64,000 nucleotides of DNA, taken from contig NZ_FNHS01000014.1 in the NCBI RefSeq assembly GCF_900103445.1, positions 147,616 to 211,615 of the forward strand. The letters run 5' to 3'. The DNA is from Methylobacterium phyllostachyos (lineage in GTDB: Bacteria; Pseudomonadota; Alphaproteobacteria; Rhizobiales; Beijerinckiaceae). A model generated the notes under the pieces. That model was not told the DNA's origin, made no database searches, and saw only the letters and a list, made by a program, of their open reading frames with translations. Position 1 is the stretch's first letter. Each line of letters opens with the position of its first letter. Shown piece by piece: positions 1 through 9,019 of this stretch. A program made the translations under genes and the position numbers.

Positions 1-775
1 CTACAAGGTGATTAAGTTCGCCACCGACATCAGCGATCAGGTCCATCTGCTCGCCAACCTGCGCACGCTCATCGACCAGAACTTCGGCGAGATCGAGCAG
101 GCGGTGTCACACTCGACGAAGGCGGCCGCGCTGGCTTCCTCGGCGGCGGATTCGACCGCCGGCAACGTCCAGACCGTGGCAGCGGCCGCCGAGGAGCTGG
201 CGGCGTCCGTGGCCGAGATGTCCCAGAGCATCGTGCGCTCCCAGGGCGCCACCGACACCGCCTATGCCTGCGTCCAGGATGCGGATGCCCACACCAAACG
301 GCTCGCCGACACCGCGACCGCGATGACCAGCATCGTCGGCCTGATCCAGAACATCGCCGGCCAGATCAACCTCCTGGCACTCAACGCCACGATCGAGGCG
401 GCGCGTGCCGGCGAGGCCGGCCGCGGCTTCGCGGTGGTGGCCTCCGAGGTGAAGGCGCTGGCCGATCAGGCGGCGCGCGCCACCGGGCAGATCAACGGCG
501 AAATTGCCAGCGTCCAGCGGGTCTCGCAGGAAGTGGTGGAGGCGCTGGGCTTGATCGGCAGTTCGGTCTCGGTGATGCGCGAGACCGTCGTGGCGACGGC
601 CGCAGCTATCGAGGAGCAGAGCGCGGTGACGCGCGATCTCGCCGAGAACATGCAGAGCGCCTCCGGAGCGGTCACGGCGATCACGGGGAATATCGGCGCG
701 ATCGTGCAATCGGTGGCGGGCGTCTCGCACGCGGTGGGGACCACCCGCGAGGCCGCCAAGGTCCTGGCGCGCTGA
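1..775 (+). CDS. Methyl-accepting chemotaxis protein, C-terminal part (5' end outside window)
   Basis: The reading frame is open from the first base (residues YKVIKFATDI), the usual end of a PAS domain in PAS-containing receptors, so the true start lies to the left. What follows is the coiled-coil signalling domain. Its hairpin tip is recognisable by the motif around INLLALNATIEAARAGEAGRGF, where CheA and CheW dock in this family, and the alanine/glutamate-rich heptads on both sides fit a receptor cytoplasmic rod. No membrane segment is visible in the part present, so the receptor may be soluble or have its membrane part upstream. The gene ends at TGA 773-775. The ligand cannot be inferred. 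Confidence 0.93.
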   Translation, partial: YKVIKFATDISDQVHLLANLRTLIDQNFGEIEQAVSHSTKAAALASSAADSTAGNVQTVAAAAEELAASVAEMSQSIVRSQGATDTAYACVQDADAHTKRLADTATAMTSIVGLIQNIAGQINLLALNATIEAARAGEAGRGFAVVASEVKALADQAARATGQINGEIASVQRVSQEVVEALGLIGSSVSVMRETVVATAAAIEEQSAVTRDLAENMQSASGAVTAITGNIGAIVQSVAGVSHAVGTTREAAKVLAR

Positions 776-795
776 AGGCCCCTCGGGGCGATGAT

Positions 796-1140
796 CTTGC
801 CGTGCTCCCACCAGGGCACGAGCCGACGCTCGCGCCGCCGCAGGTGTGATGAGAACGCCAGGGCGCAGGCGGCGATGACATCGATCCCGAGGAAGACCAC
901 GTCTGTCGCCAGGAACTGGGCGGCGGACATGATCATGACGCCGCTGCCGCGGGTCGCCGCGATGACTACGGCGGCCATGAGCGTCGCCCAGCTGACGCTC
1001 ATGGCGATGCGCAGCCCAGTCAGGATCTCCGGCAGGGCACCCGGCAGGACCACGGTGCGCGACACTTGGGGCGGGTTCCGCCGAGCGACAGGCCCGCGTC
1101 GATGCGCTCGGTCGGCAGCCCACGCAGGCCCGCCTGCGCC
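796..1140 (-). pseudogene. Remnant of a TauC/SsuC-type ABC transporter permease
   Basis: The minus strand encodes the C-terminal third of an aliphatic sulfonate/taurine-type permease in two frames. The first piece, about 1140-1067, reads GLPTERIDAGLSLGGTRP. The second, about 1068-796, begins PQVSRTVVLPGALPEI and goes on through TGLRIAMSVSWATLMAA to ERRLVPWWEHGK, the usual C-terminal charged tail of the family. The frame changes near 1066-1075. No start, N-terminal membrane segments or stop codon remain, and the frame runs on antisense into the chemotaxis gene. A partner ATPase or binding protein is not visible. This is a decayed fragment, not a working transporter. Confidence 0.75.
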
Positions 1141-1425
1141 GACAGACTGATCGCCCAGGTTGGATGGCCTGGCCGGTACGGAACGACGCATTCTGCTTGG
1201 CAACGAGCGCCGCGAAGGTTCTGAGAAACCCCCGGGATTGGAGGCGCGAACCGGGTGGAGGCCAACAAGGCGTCGACGGTCGGCGCGGGGTCGCGCGGGG
1301 GTTCGCCCTCTGAAGTCCGATCAGAGGGAAGGTCGTTTCGGCCACGAACCGCCCATGGGTCGGCTGCGGCAACCGTTTCTCACGCGCGACCGGGGCAATC
1401 GCCCCCGCGAATCAGGTGGGGCGCG

Positions 1426-2790
1426 TTACCCTAGCGCCTGCACCAGCTCGCGGAACCGGTTGCCGCGCACCTCGAAGTTCGGGAACTGGTCGTAGGAGGC
1501 GCAGGCCGGCGAGAGCAGAACCACCGGCTCGGGGGCGCCCGAGGTGGCGGCGTTCTCGGCGGCCTTCGGGACCGCGACCTCCAGCGTCTCGCAGCGTGTG
1601 TAGGGCACCGCGCCTTCCAAGGTCGCCGCGAAGGCGTCCGAGGCCGCGCCGATCAGATAGGCGTGGGCGACGCGCTCGAAATACGGCACAAGCGGGAAGA
1701 TGCCGCCGTCCTTGGCCTTGCCGCCCAGGATCCAGTGGATGTCCCGGAAGGCCAGAAGTGCCTTCTCGGTGGAATCCGCGTTGGTCGCCTTCGAATCGTT
1801 GACGAACAGCACGGGGCCGCGCCGCCCGACCTCCTCCATCCGGTGCGGCAGGCCGGGGAAGGAGCTCAGCCCCGCCTGGATCGCCTCGCCGGAGAGGCCA
1901 AGCGCCCGCGCCACTGCCACCGCCACCGCGGCGTTCTGCCAGTTATGGGCGCCCCTGAGCGAGCCGATCCCGTTCACGTCGGCGAGCGGCGTGCCGTCCG
2001 GCTCGCGGACGATCCCGTCCCGCACCGTCAGGGCATCGGTGGCCAGCACGTCGCCCTGGGGCACGTGCACACGCGCGATGTCGGTGCCGCGCCTGTCGGC
2101 GATGGCGCGGCTTGGCGCATCGTCGACGCCGACCACAGCGAGGGCCGCCCCGCGAATCAGCCGCTCCTTGATGGCGGCGTACTGCTCCATCGTGCCGTGG
2201 CGGTCGAGGTGGTCTGGGGTGATGTTCATCAGCACGCCGACGCTTGGGTCCAGGCTCGGCGTCAGATCGATCTGGAACGACGACATCTCGATCACGTGGA
2301 CGCGCCCCTCTGCGGGCGGCTCCAGCGACAGGATCGCGGTGCCGATATTGCCGCCCATCTGAACGTCGCGGCCGCCTTGCGCGAGGACGTGGGCGATCAG
2401 CGCCGTGGTCGTCGACTTGCCGTTGGTCCCGGTGATCGCCACGAACGGCGCCCCGGGGGCCTGTGCCCGGCGTTCGCGGCAGAACAGCTCGATATCGCCG
2501 ATGATTTCGACGCCGGCATCCCGGGCGCGGCGGACGCTCCAATGTGGCTCGGGGTGGGTCAGGGGCACGCCGGGACTCAGCACCAGGGCCGTGAAGTCCG
2601 ACCAATCGGTCTCACGCAGGTCCTGAATCGTGATCCCCGCCTCCTGCGCGCGGACGCGGCTGTCGTCGCTATCGTCCCAGGCCCGCACGTCCGCCCCGCC
2701 CGCCTTCAGCGCCTGGGCCGTGGCGAGGCCGGAGCCGCCAAGCCCGAACAGGGCGACTTTACGATCGGCGAAGGTGGTGATCGGCGTCAT
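1426..2790 (-). CDS. murD: UDP-N-acetylmuramoyl-L-alanine--D-glutamate ligase
   Basis: Cytoplasmic Mur ligase that adds D-glutamate to UDP-MurNAc-L-Ala using ATP in peptidoglycan precursor synthesis. The 454-aa product starts TPITTFADRKVALFGLGGSG, has the ATP loop ITGTNGKSTTTALIAH, the motif NITPDHLDRHGTMEQYAAIK and the late motif NDSKATNADSTEKAL. I chose the ATG at 2790 because the longer open frame up to 2892 lies in a palindromic repeat and gives no Mur-like sequence. It is the last gene of the minus-strand division/cell-wall series. In most relatives ftsW, murG and murC follow murD; here they do not. Confidence 0.97.
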   Translation of the reverse strand: MTPITTFADRKVALFGLGGSGLATAQALKAGGADVRAWDDSDDSRVRAQEAGITIQDLRETDWSDFTALVLSPGVPLTHPEPHWSVRRARDAGVEIIGDIELFCRERRAQAPGAPFVAITGTNGKSTTTALIAHVLAQGGRDVQMGGNIGTAILSLEPPAEGRVHVIEMSSFQIDLTPSLDPSVGVLMNITPDHLDRHGTMEQYAAIKERLIRGAALAVVGVDDAPSRAIADRRGTDIARVHVPQGDVLATDALTVRDGIVREPDGTPLADVNGIGSLRGAHNWQNAAVAVAVARALGLSGEAIQAGLSSFPGLPHRMEEVGRRGPVLFVNDSKATNADSTEKALLAFRDIHWILGGKAKDGGIFPLVPYFERVAHAYLIGAASDAFAATLEGAVPYTRCETLEVAVPKAAENAATSGAPEPVVLLSPACASYDQFPNFEVRGNRFRELVQALG

Positions 2791-2835
2791 GGGAAGCTCG
2801 GGAAGCGAAAGGGGCGGGCCGAGCCCACCCAATCC

Positions 2836-2947
2836 CCTCATCCCGAGATGCCCGCGTCGGCGGCCCGCGAAGGAGCCCTCCAGCCAGCGCACGATCCCTG
2901 GAGGGCTCCTTCGAGGCCGCTTCGGCGCGACGGCACCTCAGGATGAG
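2836..2947. repeat. Long imperfect palindromic intergenic repeat
   Basis: The 204-base gap between murD and mraY holds an inverted repeat. Its left end reads CCTCATCCCGAGATGCC and its right end GGCACCTCAGGATGAGG; the inner arms GAAGGAGCCCTCCAG and CTGGAGGGCTCCTTC are perfect complements. Its arms resemble the small palindromic repeats scattered between genes in Methylobacterium and other Hyphomicrobiales (established only from general knowledge). It would form a long stem in the murD mRNA leader and may act as a processing or stability element within the operon. Confidence 0.85.
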
Positions 2948-2994
2948 GACCTGGGTGGGATCAACCACTTAAGACGGCTCTCTACCACACTTTC

Positions 2995-4080
2995 TCAGCG
3001 CAGCTTCAGCGTCGCCAGGCCGGCCATCGCCAGGATCACCGCGATGATCCAGAACCGGATCACCACCTGCGGCTCCTTCCAGCCCTTCTGCTCGAAATGG
3101 TGGTGGATCGGCGCCATTCGGAAGACGCGTTTGCCCGTCAACTTGAACGAGGCAACCTGGATGATGACCGACATCATCTCCAGCACGAACAGGCCGCCGA
3201 CGATCGCCAGGACGATCTCGTGCTTGGCCGCCACCGCGATGGTGCCGAGCAGGCCGCCGAGGGCGAGCGAGCCGGTATCGCCCATGAAGATCTGGGCCGG
3301 GGGCGCATTGAACCACAGGAAGCCCAGGCCCGCCCCGATCACCGCGCCGCACACCACCGCGAGCTCGCCGGTGTCGCGGACGTAGTTCACCTGCAGGTAG
3401 CTCGCCGTGAAGGAGTTGCCCACGAGGTAGGCGATGAACCCGAAGGTGCCGCAGGCGATCATCACCGGCACGATGGCCAGCCCGTCGAGTCCGTCGGTCA
3501 TGTTCACGGAATTGCCGGCGCCGACGATCACGAAGGCGCCGAACAGCGGGTAGAACCAGCCGAGGTTCAGCAGCGCGTCCTTGAACACCGGGAAGGCGAG
3601 CTGGTTCTGCAGCGCCGCGGGGGAATAGACCGCGATGGTCACGCAGGCCGCGAGGGCGATCGTCGCCTCCAGGGCCAGACGGAACTTGCCGGAAAAGCCC
3701 TTGTGCGACTGCTTCGTCACCTTGAGGTAGTCGTCGTAGAAGCCGATCGCCCCGAAGCCGAGGGTGACGGTCAGCGTGATCCAGACGTAGTGATTGCGGG
3801 GATTGGCCCAGAGCAGGATCGCCACCACGGCGCCGGCCAGGATCATCAACCCGCCCATGGTCGGCGTGCCGCGCTTGGTCAGCAGGTGGGTCTGCGGCCC
3901 GTCCTCGCGGATCGGCTGGCCCTTGCCCTGGCGGATGCGCAGGAGCGAGATGATCCAGGGTCCGAACCAGAACACGAACAGGCCCGCCGTGAACAGCGCG
4001 CCGCCGGTGCGGAAGGTGATGTAGCGGAACACGTTCAGCGGCGTGAAGCTGCCGCTCAGTTCCGAGAGAAGATACAGCAT
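2995..4080 (-). CDS. mraY: Phospho-N-acetylmuramoyl-pentapeptide transferase
   Basis: Integral membrane enzyme that moves phospho-MurNAc-pentapeptide from UDP to undecaprenyl phosphate, giving lipid I. The 361-aa length is standard. It has about ten hydrophobic segments, the aspartate pair in GFYDDYLKVTK, the nucleophile-region motif NMTDGLDGLAI, and the histidine cluster APIHHHFEQKGWKE near the C-terminus. It lies 94 bases downstream of murF on the same strand and is followed by the repeat element before murD. The start ATG at 4080 opens with LYLLSELSGSFTPLNVFRYI, typical of the family. Confidence 0.98.
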   Translation of the reverse strand: MLYLLSELSGSFTPLNVFRYITFRTGGALFTAGLFVFWFGPWIISLLRIRQGKGQPIREDGPQTHLLTKRGTPTMGGLMILAGAVVAILLWANPRNHYVWITLTVTLGFGAIGFYDDYLKVTKQSHKGFSGKFRLALEATIALAACVTIAVYSPAALQNQLAFPVFKDALLNLGWFYPLFGAFVIVGAGNSVNMTDGLDGLAIVPVMIACGTFGFIAYLVGNSFTASYLQVNYVRDTGELAVVCGAVIGAGLGFLWFNAPPAQIFMGDTGSLALGGLLGTIAVAAKHEIVLAIVGGLFVLEMMSVIIQVASFKLTGKRVFRMAPIHHHFEQKGWKEPQVVIRFWIIAVILAMAGLATLKLR

Positions 4081-4174
4081 CCGGGCGCTCGGCCCCTTCG
4101 TTCAGGCGGGGGTTTCAGGGGGCGGCATCGAACGTCCGGGACGCTCGGCCGCGTCGATCATCTCAGGCGCGGGA

Positions 4175-5629
4175 TCAGGGACCCGTCGCGAGGGCGCGCC
4201 GCGCCGGGTCGTTCGCGTAGCGGGCTTTCAGCGCCTCGACAATCCGGCCCATGCGGCTGCCGTTCGATCCCTTGATCATCACGGCGTCGCCGGGGCGCAG
4301 GATCCGGGCAAGCGGCTCGATCAGGTCGGCGGCGGTGTCGGCGACGCCGCCCCGGCGGCTCACCGGCAGCGCCTCGAACAGGTGGCGCGTCAGGGGGCCT
4401 GCCGTGAAGACGAGGTCGATACGCGCCGCCTCGATCGCTTCGGCAAGGCCGCGGTGGAGATCGGGAGCGGCGGCGCCGAGTTCCAGCATGTCGCCGAGCA
4501 CTGCGATGCGGCGCCCGCGCGGGCCGGTCTCGATGCCGGCCAGCGTCGCGAGCGCGGCGCGGACGGCGGTCGGGTTCGCGTTGTAGCTCTCGTCGATAAG
4601 GTAGGCGGTGCCGCCGTCGATCTCGAGAGCGGTGCGTGCCCCGCGCCCGACCGGCGGGGACAGCGTGCCGAGCGCCAGGGCGGCCCGGGCGAGGTCGGCG
4701 CCGAGCGCGTGGATCACCGCCATGACGCCGAGCGAGTTCAGCGCCGTGTGCCGCCCGGCGGTGCCGAGCTTGTAGGTGACGGGCTCACCCATCACCACCG
4801 CGTCCACCACCGAGAGATCGGGGCGCAGCACGATCCGCTGGGCGCGGACGTCGGCCTCGGGGTGCTCGCCGAAGCTGACGATCCGTCCGGCGCGAGAGGC
4901 CTGCGCGTGGGCGACGAGCCGGTCGAAATGCGGAACGTCCCGGTTGATGATCGCCACGCCGCCGGGCTGAAGGCCGGAGAAGATCTCGCCCTTGGCGTCC
5001 GCAATGGCGGCGAGCGAGGCGAAATGCTCGATATGGGCGGGCGCGATCGTCGTGATCAGCGCGATATCGGGCCGGACCTGGGCGGTGAGCGGCACGATCT
5101 CGGCGCCGTGGTTCATGCCGATCTCGAAGATGCCGTAGCGCGTCGCAGCCGGCATCCGGGCGAGCGTCAGCGGCACGCCCCAGTGGTTGTTGTAGGAGGC
5201 CGCCGAGGCGTGGGTCTCGCCCTGTTCCGACAGGACGTGGCGCAAGGCCTCCTTGGTGCCGGTCTTGCCGACCGAGCCCGTCACCGCCACCACCTGGGCC
5301 TTCGTCCGCGCACGGGCGGCCGCGCCGAGGCGGATCATCGCCGTGAGCACCGGATCCTCGCCGGCCTCCGGCACCGCCAGCAGGGGGCCATGCGCGGCCA
5401 GCGCCTCGGCCCGATCCTCGCGCACCACCGCGGCGCCGGCCCCACGCCCGAGGGCGTCGGCGACGAAGTCGTGGCCGTCGCGCGCCTCGCCCCGGATGGC
5501 GAAGAACAGGTCGCCCGGCGCGAGGGTGCGCGTGTCGATCGAGGCGCCGCCGATCTCGCGGTCCGCGCCGGTCAGGCGCCCGCCGGTAGCGGCCTCAAGC
5601 TCCTCGCGGGTCCAGAGTGCGGTCATCAT
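4175..5629 (-). CDS. murF: UDP-N-acetylmuramoyl-tripeptide--D-alanyl-D-alanine ligase
   Basis: Cytoplasmic Mur ligase that adds D-Ala-D-Ala to UDP-MurNAc-tripeptide. The 484-aa product has the P-loop AVTGSVGKTGTKEALRHVLS, the motif SYNNHWGVPLTLARMP that is typical of MurF, GMNHGAEIVPLT and the C-terminal motif DESYNANPTAVRAAL. Two ATG codons stand next to each other at the start (5629 and 5626); either may be used. It starts 14 bases downstream of murE, so the two are surely cotranscribed. Confidence 0.97.
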   Translation of the reverse strand: MMTALWTREELEAATGGRLTGADREIGGASIDTRTLAPGDLFFAIRGEARDGHDFVADALGRGAGAAVVREDRAEALAAHGPLLAVPEAGEDPVLTAMIRLGAAARARTKAQVVAVTGSVGKTGTKEALRHVLSEQGETHASAASYNNHWGVPLTLARMPAATRYGIFEIGMNHGAEIVPLTAQVRPDIALITTIAPAHIEHFASLAAIADAKGEIFSGLQPGGVAIINRDVPHFDRLVAHAQASRAGRIVSFGEHPEADVRAQRIVLRPDLSVVDAVVMGEPVTYKLGTAGRHTALNSLGVMAVIHALGADLARAALALGTLSPPVGRGARTALEIDGGTAYLIDESYNANPTAVRAALATLAGIETGPRGRRIAVLGDMLELGAAAPDLHRGLAEAIEAARIDLVFTAGPLTRHLFEALPVSRRGGVADTAADLIEPLARILRPGDAVMIKGSNGSRMGRIVEALKARYANDPARRALATGP

Positions 5630-5643
5630 CTCCCCCGTCGCCG

Positions 5644-7104
5644 TCAGGCGCCCGCCCCCGCGATGGCGGCGCGCAAGACCGCGTGATCCGAGAACGGCAG
5701 GGTTCGATCCCCCACGATCTGGCCGGTTTCATGACCCTTGCCGGCTACGACCAGCACATCGCCCGGCCCGAGCCGGTGCACGGCGGTACGGATCGCCGCC
5801 TCCCGGTCGCCAATCTCCTCGGCGCCCGGGGCCGCCGCCAGGATTGCCCGGCGGATCGAGGCCGGCTCCTCGGTCCGGGGGTTGTCGTCGGTGACGATGA
5901 CCGTGTCGGCGAGGCGCCGCGCGATGGCGCCCATCAGCGGGCGCTTGCCCCGGTCGCGGTCACCGCCGCAGCCGAACACCACGACCAGCCGGCCGGTCGC
6001 GAAGGGCCGGAGCGCGGTCAGCACGCTTTCCAGCGCCTCGGGCTTGTGCGCGTAATCGACGAGGCAGAGCCCGCCCCGGGCCTCGCCGATCCGCTCCATG
6101 CGGCCCGGCACGCCTGTGAGATGGTCGAGGGCCGCGAAGACGCCGTCGGGATCGGCCGCGCCCGCTGGGGTGGCCAGCGCGAGGCCGGCCGCCACCAGGG
6201 CGTTCTCGACCTGGAACTCCCCGACCAGCGGCAGGCGCAATGTGCGGACGCGTCTTCCCTCGACGAGCCGGACCGCCTGGGCGAACCCCTCCATCCGGAC
6301 GGACTCGACCCGAAGGTCCCGACCGGCACGCCCGACCGTGCGAACGGGCCGCCCGGCACCCTCTGCGGCGGCGATCACCCGGTCGGCATAGGCCCCGTCG
6401 GCGTTGACGACGGCCGGGCCGCCCGGCGGCAGTAGATCGGTGAACAGCCGAAGCTTGGCCGCGAGATAGTCTTCGATGCTCGCGTGATAATCGAGATGGT
6501 CCCGGCCGAGATTGGTGAAGCCCGCCGCAACGAGCCGCACGCCGTCGAGGCGGCGCTGCTCGATCCCGTGCGAGGACGCCTCCATGGCCAGCTCGGTTAC
6601 GCCCTCCTGGGCGAGCCGCGCCAGGGTCTCGTGCAGCGTCACCGGATCCGGTGTGGTCAGCGAGCCGTACTGCGCACCACGGTTCGTGACGATCCCGACC
6701 GTGCCCAGGCTCGCCGCGTCGCGGCCGAGGCGCGACAGGATCTGGCGCACGAAATCGGCCACTGAACTCTTGCCCGCGGTGCCGGTCACCGCCACCACGG
6801 TCTCCGGCTGCGATCCGGCGAAGCGCGCGGCGGCGAGCGCCAGGGCCCGTCTGCCATCCGCCACCGGGATCCAGGCCACCGCCGCCGGCAGATCGGCGGG
6901 CCGCGTCCCCTCCCCGGCCACCGCCACGGCGCCGCGATTGGCGGCTTGCGCGGCGAAGCGGCGCCCGTCGGCCTTGGTGCCCGGCACGGCGACGAACACC
7001 GTGCCGGTGGCGACCTGCCGGCTGTCGGCGGTCAGGCCGGTCACCGTCAGATCGGCGGCCGGGCCGGAGGCTTCGGGGAAGAGTTCGGCGAGCCGGGTGG
7101 TCAT
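5644..7104 (-). CDS. murE: UDP-N-acetylmuramoyl-L-alanyl-D-glutamate--2,6-diaminopimelate ligase
   Basis: Adds the third residue of the peptidoglycan stem peptide. The motif VTDDNPRTEEP near the C-terminus contains DNPR, the signature of meso-diaminopimelate-adding enzymes, as expected for a Gram-negative cell. The ATP loop reads VTGTAGKSSVADFVRQIL, a slight variant of the usual GTNGKT form. The motif GRDHLDYHASIEDYLAAK is also clear. Length 486 aa is normal. It is 10 bases downstream of ftsI and 14 bases upstream of murF. Confidence 0.97.
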   Translation of the reverse strand: MTTRLAELFPEASGPAADLTVTGLTADSRQVATGTVFVAVPGTKADGRRFAAQAANRGAVAVAGEGTRPADLPAAVAWIPVADGRRALALAAARFAGSQPETVVAVTGTAGKSSVADFVRQILSRLGRDAASLGTVGIVTNRGAQYGSLTTPDPVTLHETLARLAQEGVTELAMEASSHGIEQRRLDGVRLVAAGFTNLGRDHLDYHASIEDYLAAKLRLFTDLLPPGGPAVVNADGAYADRVIAAAEGAGRPVRTVGRAGRDLRVESVRMEGFAQAVRLVEGRRVRTLRLPLVGEFQVENALVAAGLALATPAGAADPDGVFAALDHLTGVPGRMERIGEARGGLCLVDYAHKPEALESVLTALRPFATGRLVVVFGCGGDRDRGKRPLMGAIARRLADTVIVTDDNPRTEEPASIRRAILAAAPGAEEIGDREAAIRTAVHRLGPGDVLVVAGKGHETGQIVGDRTLPFSDHAVLRAAIAGAGA

Positions 7105-7114
7105 GATACCCCCC

Positions 7115-9013
7115 TCACGGGCCGCCGAGTTGGTTGACGTGGTAGGCGTTGAGCTTGACCATCTGCGGGAACGGACGCACCGGCGGCTCGAATTGCGGCG
7201 GCAGGCCGAGGATCGGCGCCACCCGCTCGATCACCTTGCCGGTGACGACGCCCGAGTTCCAGGCCGCGGTGGCGTAGCCGCCGGATTCCGGCAGGCCCTG
7301 CGGCTCGTCCATGATGGTGACGAACAGGTACTTCGGGTCGTTCATCGGCGCCGCCGCCATGAAGGTCGTGAACAGGCGGTTGTGGATGTAGCGGCCGCCG
7401 ATCACCTTCTCGGCGGTGCCAGTCTTGCCGCCCACGAAGTAGTACGGGATCGCGGCCTTCTTGGCCGAGCCCTCGGTGGCGTTCAGCCGCATAATGTAGC
7501 GCATCGCCTCGGAGGTCTGGGCCGAGAGCACGTGCGCTGCCTTGGCCTTCGCGTCATCTTGGGTGGTCTTGAGGAAGGTCGGGGTGATGAGGTCGCCGCC
7601 GTTGACGATGGCGCCCACCGCCATCGCGGCCTGAATTGGCGCCACCGCGATGCCGTGGCCGAACGCGATGGTGATCGTGTTGATCTCGCTCCAGCGGGAG
7701 GGAACGATCGGCGCCGCGCTCTCGGGCAGCTCCGTGCGCAGCCGGTCGAGCAGGCCCATCTTCCGCAGAAAGGCCTTGTGGCCGGGCACGCCGACGCCGA
7801 GCGCCATCTTGGCCGAGCCGATGTTGGAGGAGTGCGTGAACACCTCCGGCATGGTGATGACGCGGTTGGTGCCGTGATATTCGTGGATCTTCTGGCGCCC
7901 CCAGTTCAGCACGCCGCCGCGGGTGTCGAAGGTCGAGTTGACGTTGTACTTGCCGGATTCGAGCGCCATGGCGAGGGTCATCGCCTTGAAGGTCGAGCCC
8001 ATCTCGTAGACGCCGACATTCATGCGGTTGATCCGGTCGGGCGAGAGCGCGTCCTTCGGGTCGTTCGGGTCGAAATCCGGCATCGACACCAGCGCGATGA
8101 CCTCGCCGGTCTTCACGTCGAGGATCATCGAGGCGCCGGCCTTGGCCTTGAAGTGGTCGATGCCCCAGGCCAGCTCGTCGCGCACGGCGAACTGGGCGCG
8201 CAGGTCGATCGAGAGCTGCACCGGCTTCAGGTCGGCCTGCTTGTTGATCAGGCCGAAGCTGTTGAGCGCCTGAATGCCGGTGGAGTCGATGTACTTCTCG
8301 ATGCCCGCGATGCCGATGCCGTCGAGGTTCGTGGCGCCCAGGATGTGGGCCGCCGCGACGCCGTTCGGATAGACGCGCTTGTGGTCGGGCAGGAAGCCGA
8401 TGCCAGGGATGCCGAGCCGGTGGACCTCGGCCTGCTGCTTCGGGGTCAGCTCGCGCTTTACCCAGACGAAGCCCGCGCCGCTGCGGCCCTTGCGCGAGGA
8501 CAGCTTGGCGCGCAGCTCCGAGGCGTTGAGTTCCGGCAGCACCGCGGTGAGCAGTTCGACCGCCTCGTCCTTGTCGTAGATGTTGCCCGGTTCGGCGAAG
8601 ACCGAGACCGTGCGGATGTCGGTCGCCAGGATCTCGCCGTTGCGGTCGACGATGTCGGGCCGGAAGGCCGTCGAGGAGGCCGCCGCGACCCGGTGCTCCT
8701 GGCTCGGCGGGTCGCCGAAGATCGCCATCGCCAGGAGCTTCGCCGAGATCGTCCCGAACACCCCGACGAAGACCAGCCCGACCAGGGCCACGCGCATGTG
8801 CGACCGCTCGATAGCCAGCCGGAACATGCTGCGCAGGAATGCCTTGGCGCGGTCGGCCCGCGGCTCCGGCGGCAGTGCCTCCTCGGGGATCGGGCGCGGC
8901 GCCATCGCGGCATGGGCCAGGGCGGCGGCTTCGAGCAGCGCGGCCTCGTGTTCCGGGACCTCGGTCTCGGTCGCCGGCGCCGCATCAAGCATCTGATCGG
9001 TGTCTTCGGACAC
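7115..9013 (-). CDS. ftsI: Peptidoglycan D,D-transpeptidase FtsI (penicillin-binding protein 3)
   Basis: Septal transpeptidase that crosslinks new peptidoglycan at division. The 632-aa protein has a cytoplasmic N-terminus of about 70 residues, one membrane anchor (about 74-97), a dimerisation region, and the penicillin-binding domain. Catalytic motifs are visible: SxxK as S340-T-F-K343, SxN as S395-S-N397 and KTG as K530-T-G532. The N-terminal tail is rich in Ala and Glu and longer than in E. coli. It is 6 bases downstream of ftsL, so translation is likely coupled. Confidence 0.97.
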   Translation of the reverse strand: MSEDTDQMLDAAPATETEVPEHEAALLEAAALAHAAMAPRPIPEEALPPEPRADRAKAFLRSMFRLAIERSHMRVALVGLVFVGVFGTISAKLLAMAIFGDPPSQEHRVAAASSTAFRPDIVDRNGEILATDIRTVSVFAEPGNIYDKDEAVELLTAVLPELNASELRAKLSSRKGRSGAGFVWVKRELTPKQQAEVHRLGIPGIGFLPDHKRVYPNGVAAAHILGATNLDGIGIAGIEKYIDSTGIQALNSFGLINKQADLKPVQLSIDLRAQFAVRDELAWGIDHFKAKAGASMILDVKTGEVIALVSMPDFDPNDPKDALSPDRINRMNVGVYEMGSTFKAMTLAMALESGKYNVNSTFDTRGGVLNWGRQKIHEYHGTNRVITMPEVFTHSSNIGSAKMALGVGVPGHKAFLRKMGLLDRLRTELPESAAPIVPSRWSEINTITIAFGHGIAVAPIQAAMAVGAIVNGGDLITPTFLKTTQDDAKAKAAHVLSAQTSEAMRYIMRLNATEGSAKKAAIPYYFVGGKTGTAEKVIGGRYIHNRLFTTFMAAAPMNDPKYLFVTIMDEPQGLPESGGYATAAWNSGVVTGKVIERVAPILGLPPQFEPPVRPFPQMVKLNAYHVNQLGGP

Positions 9014-9019
9014 GGGTGA

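Noticed and set aside
6512..9019. 835-codon open frame on the plus strand
   Set aside because: Antisense of murE and ftsI, which carry all catalytic motifs on the minus strand.
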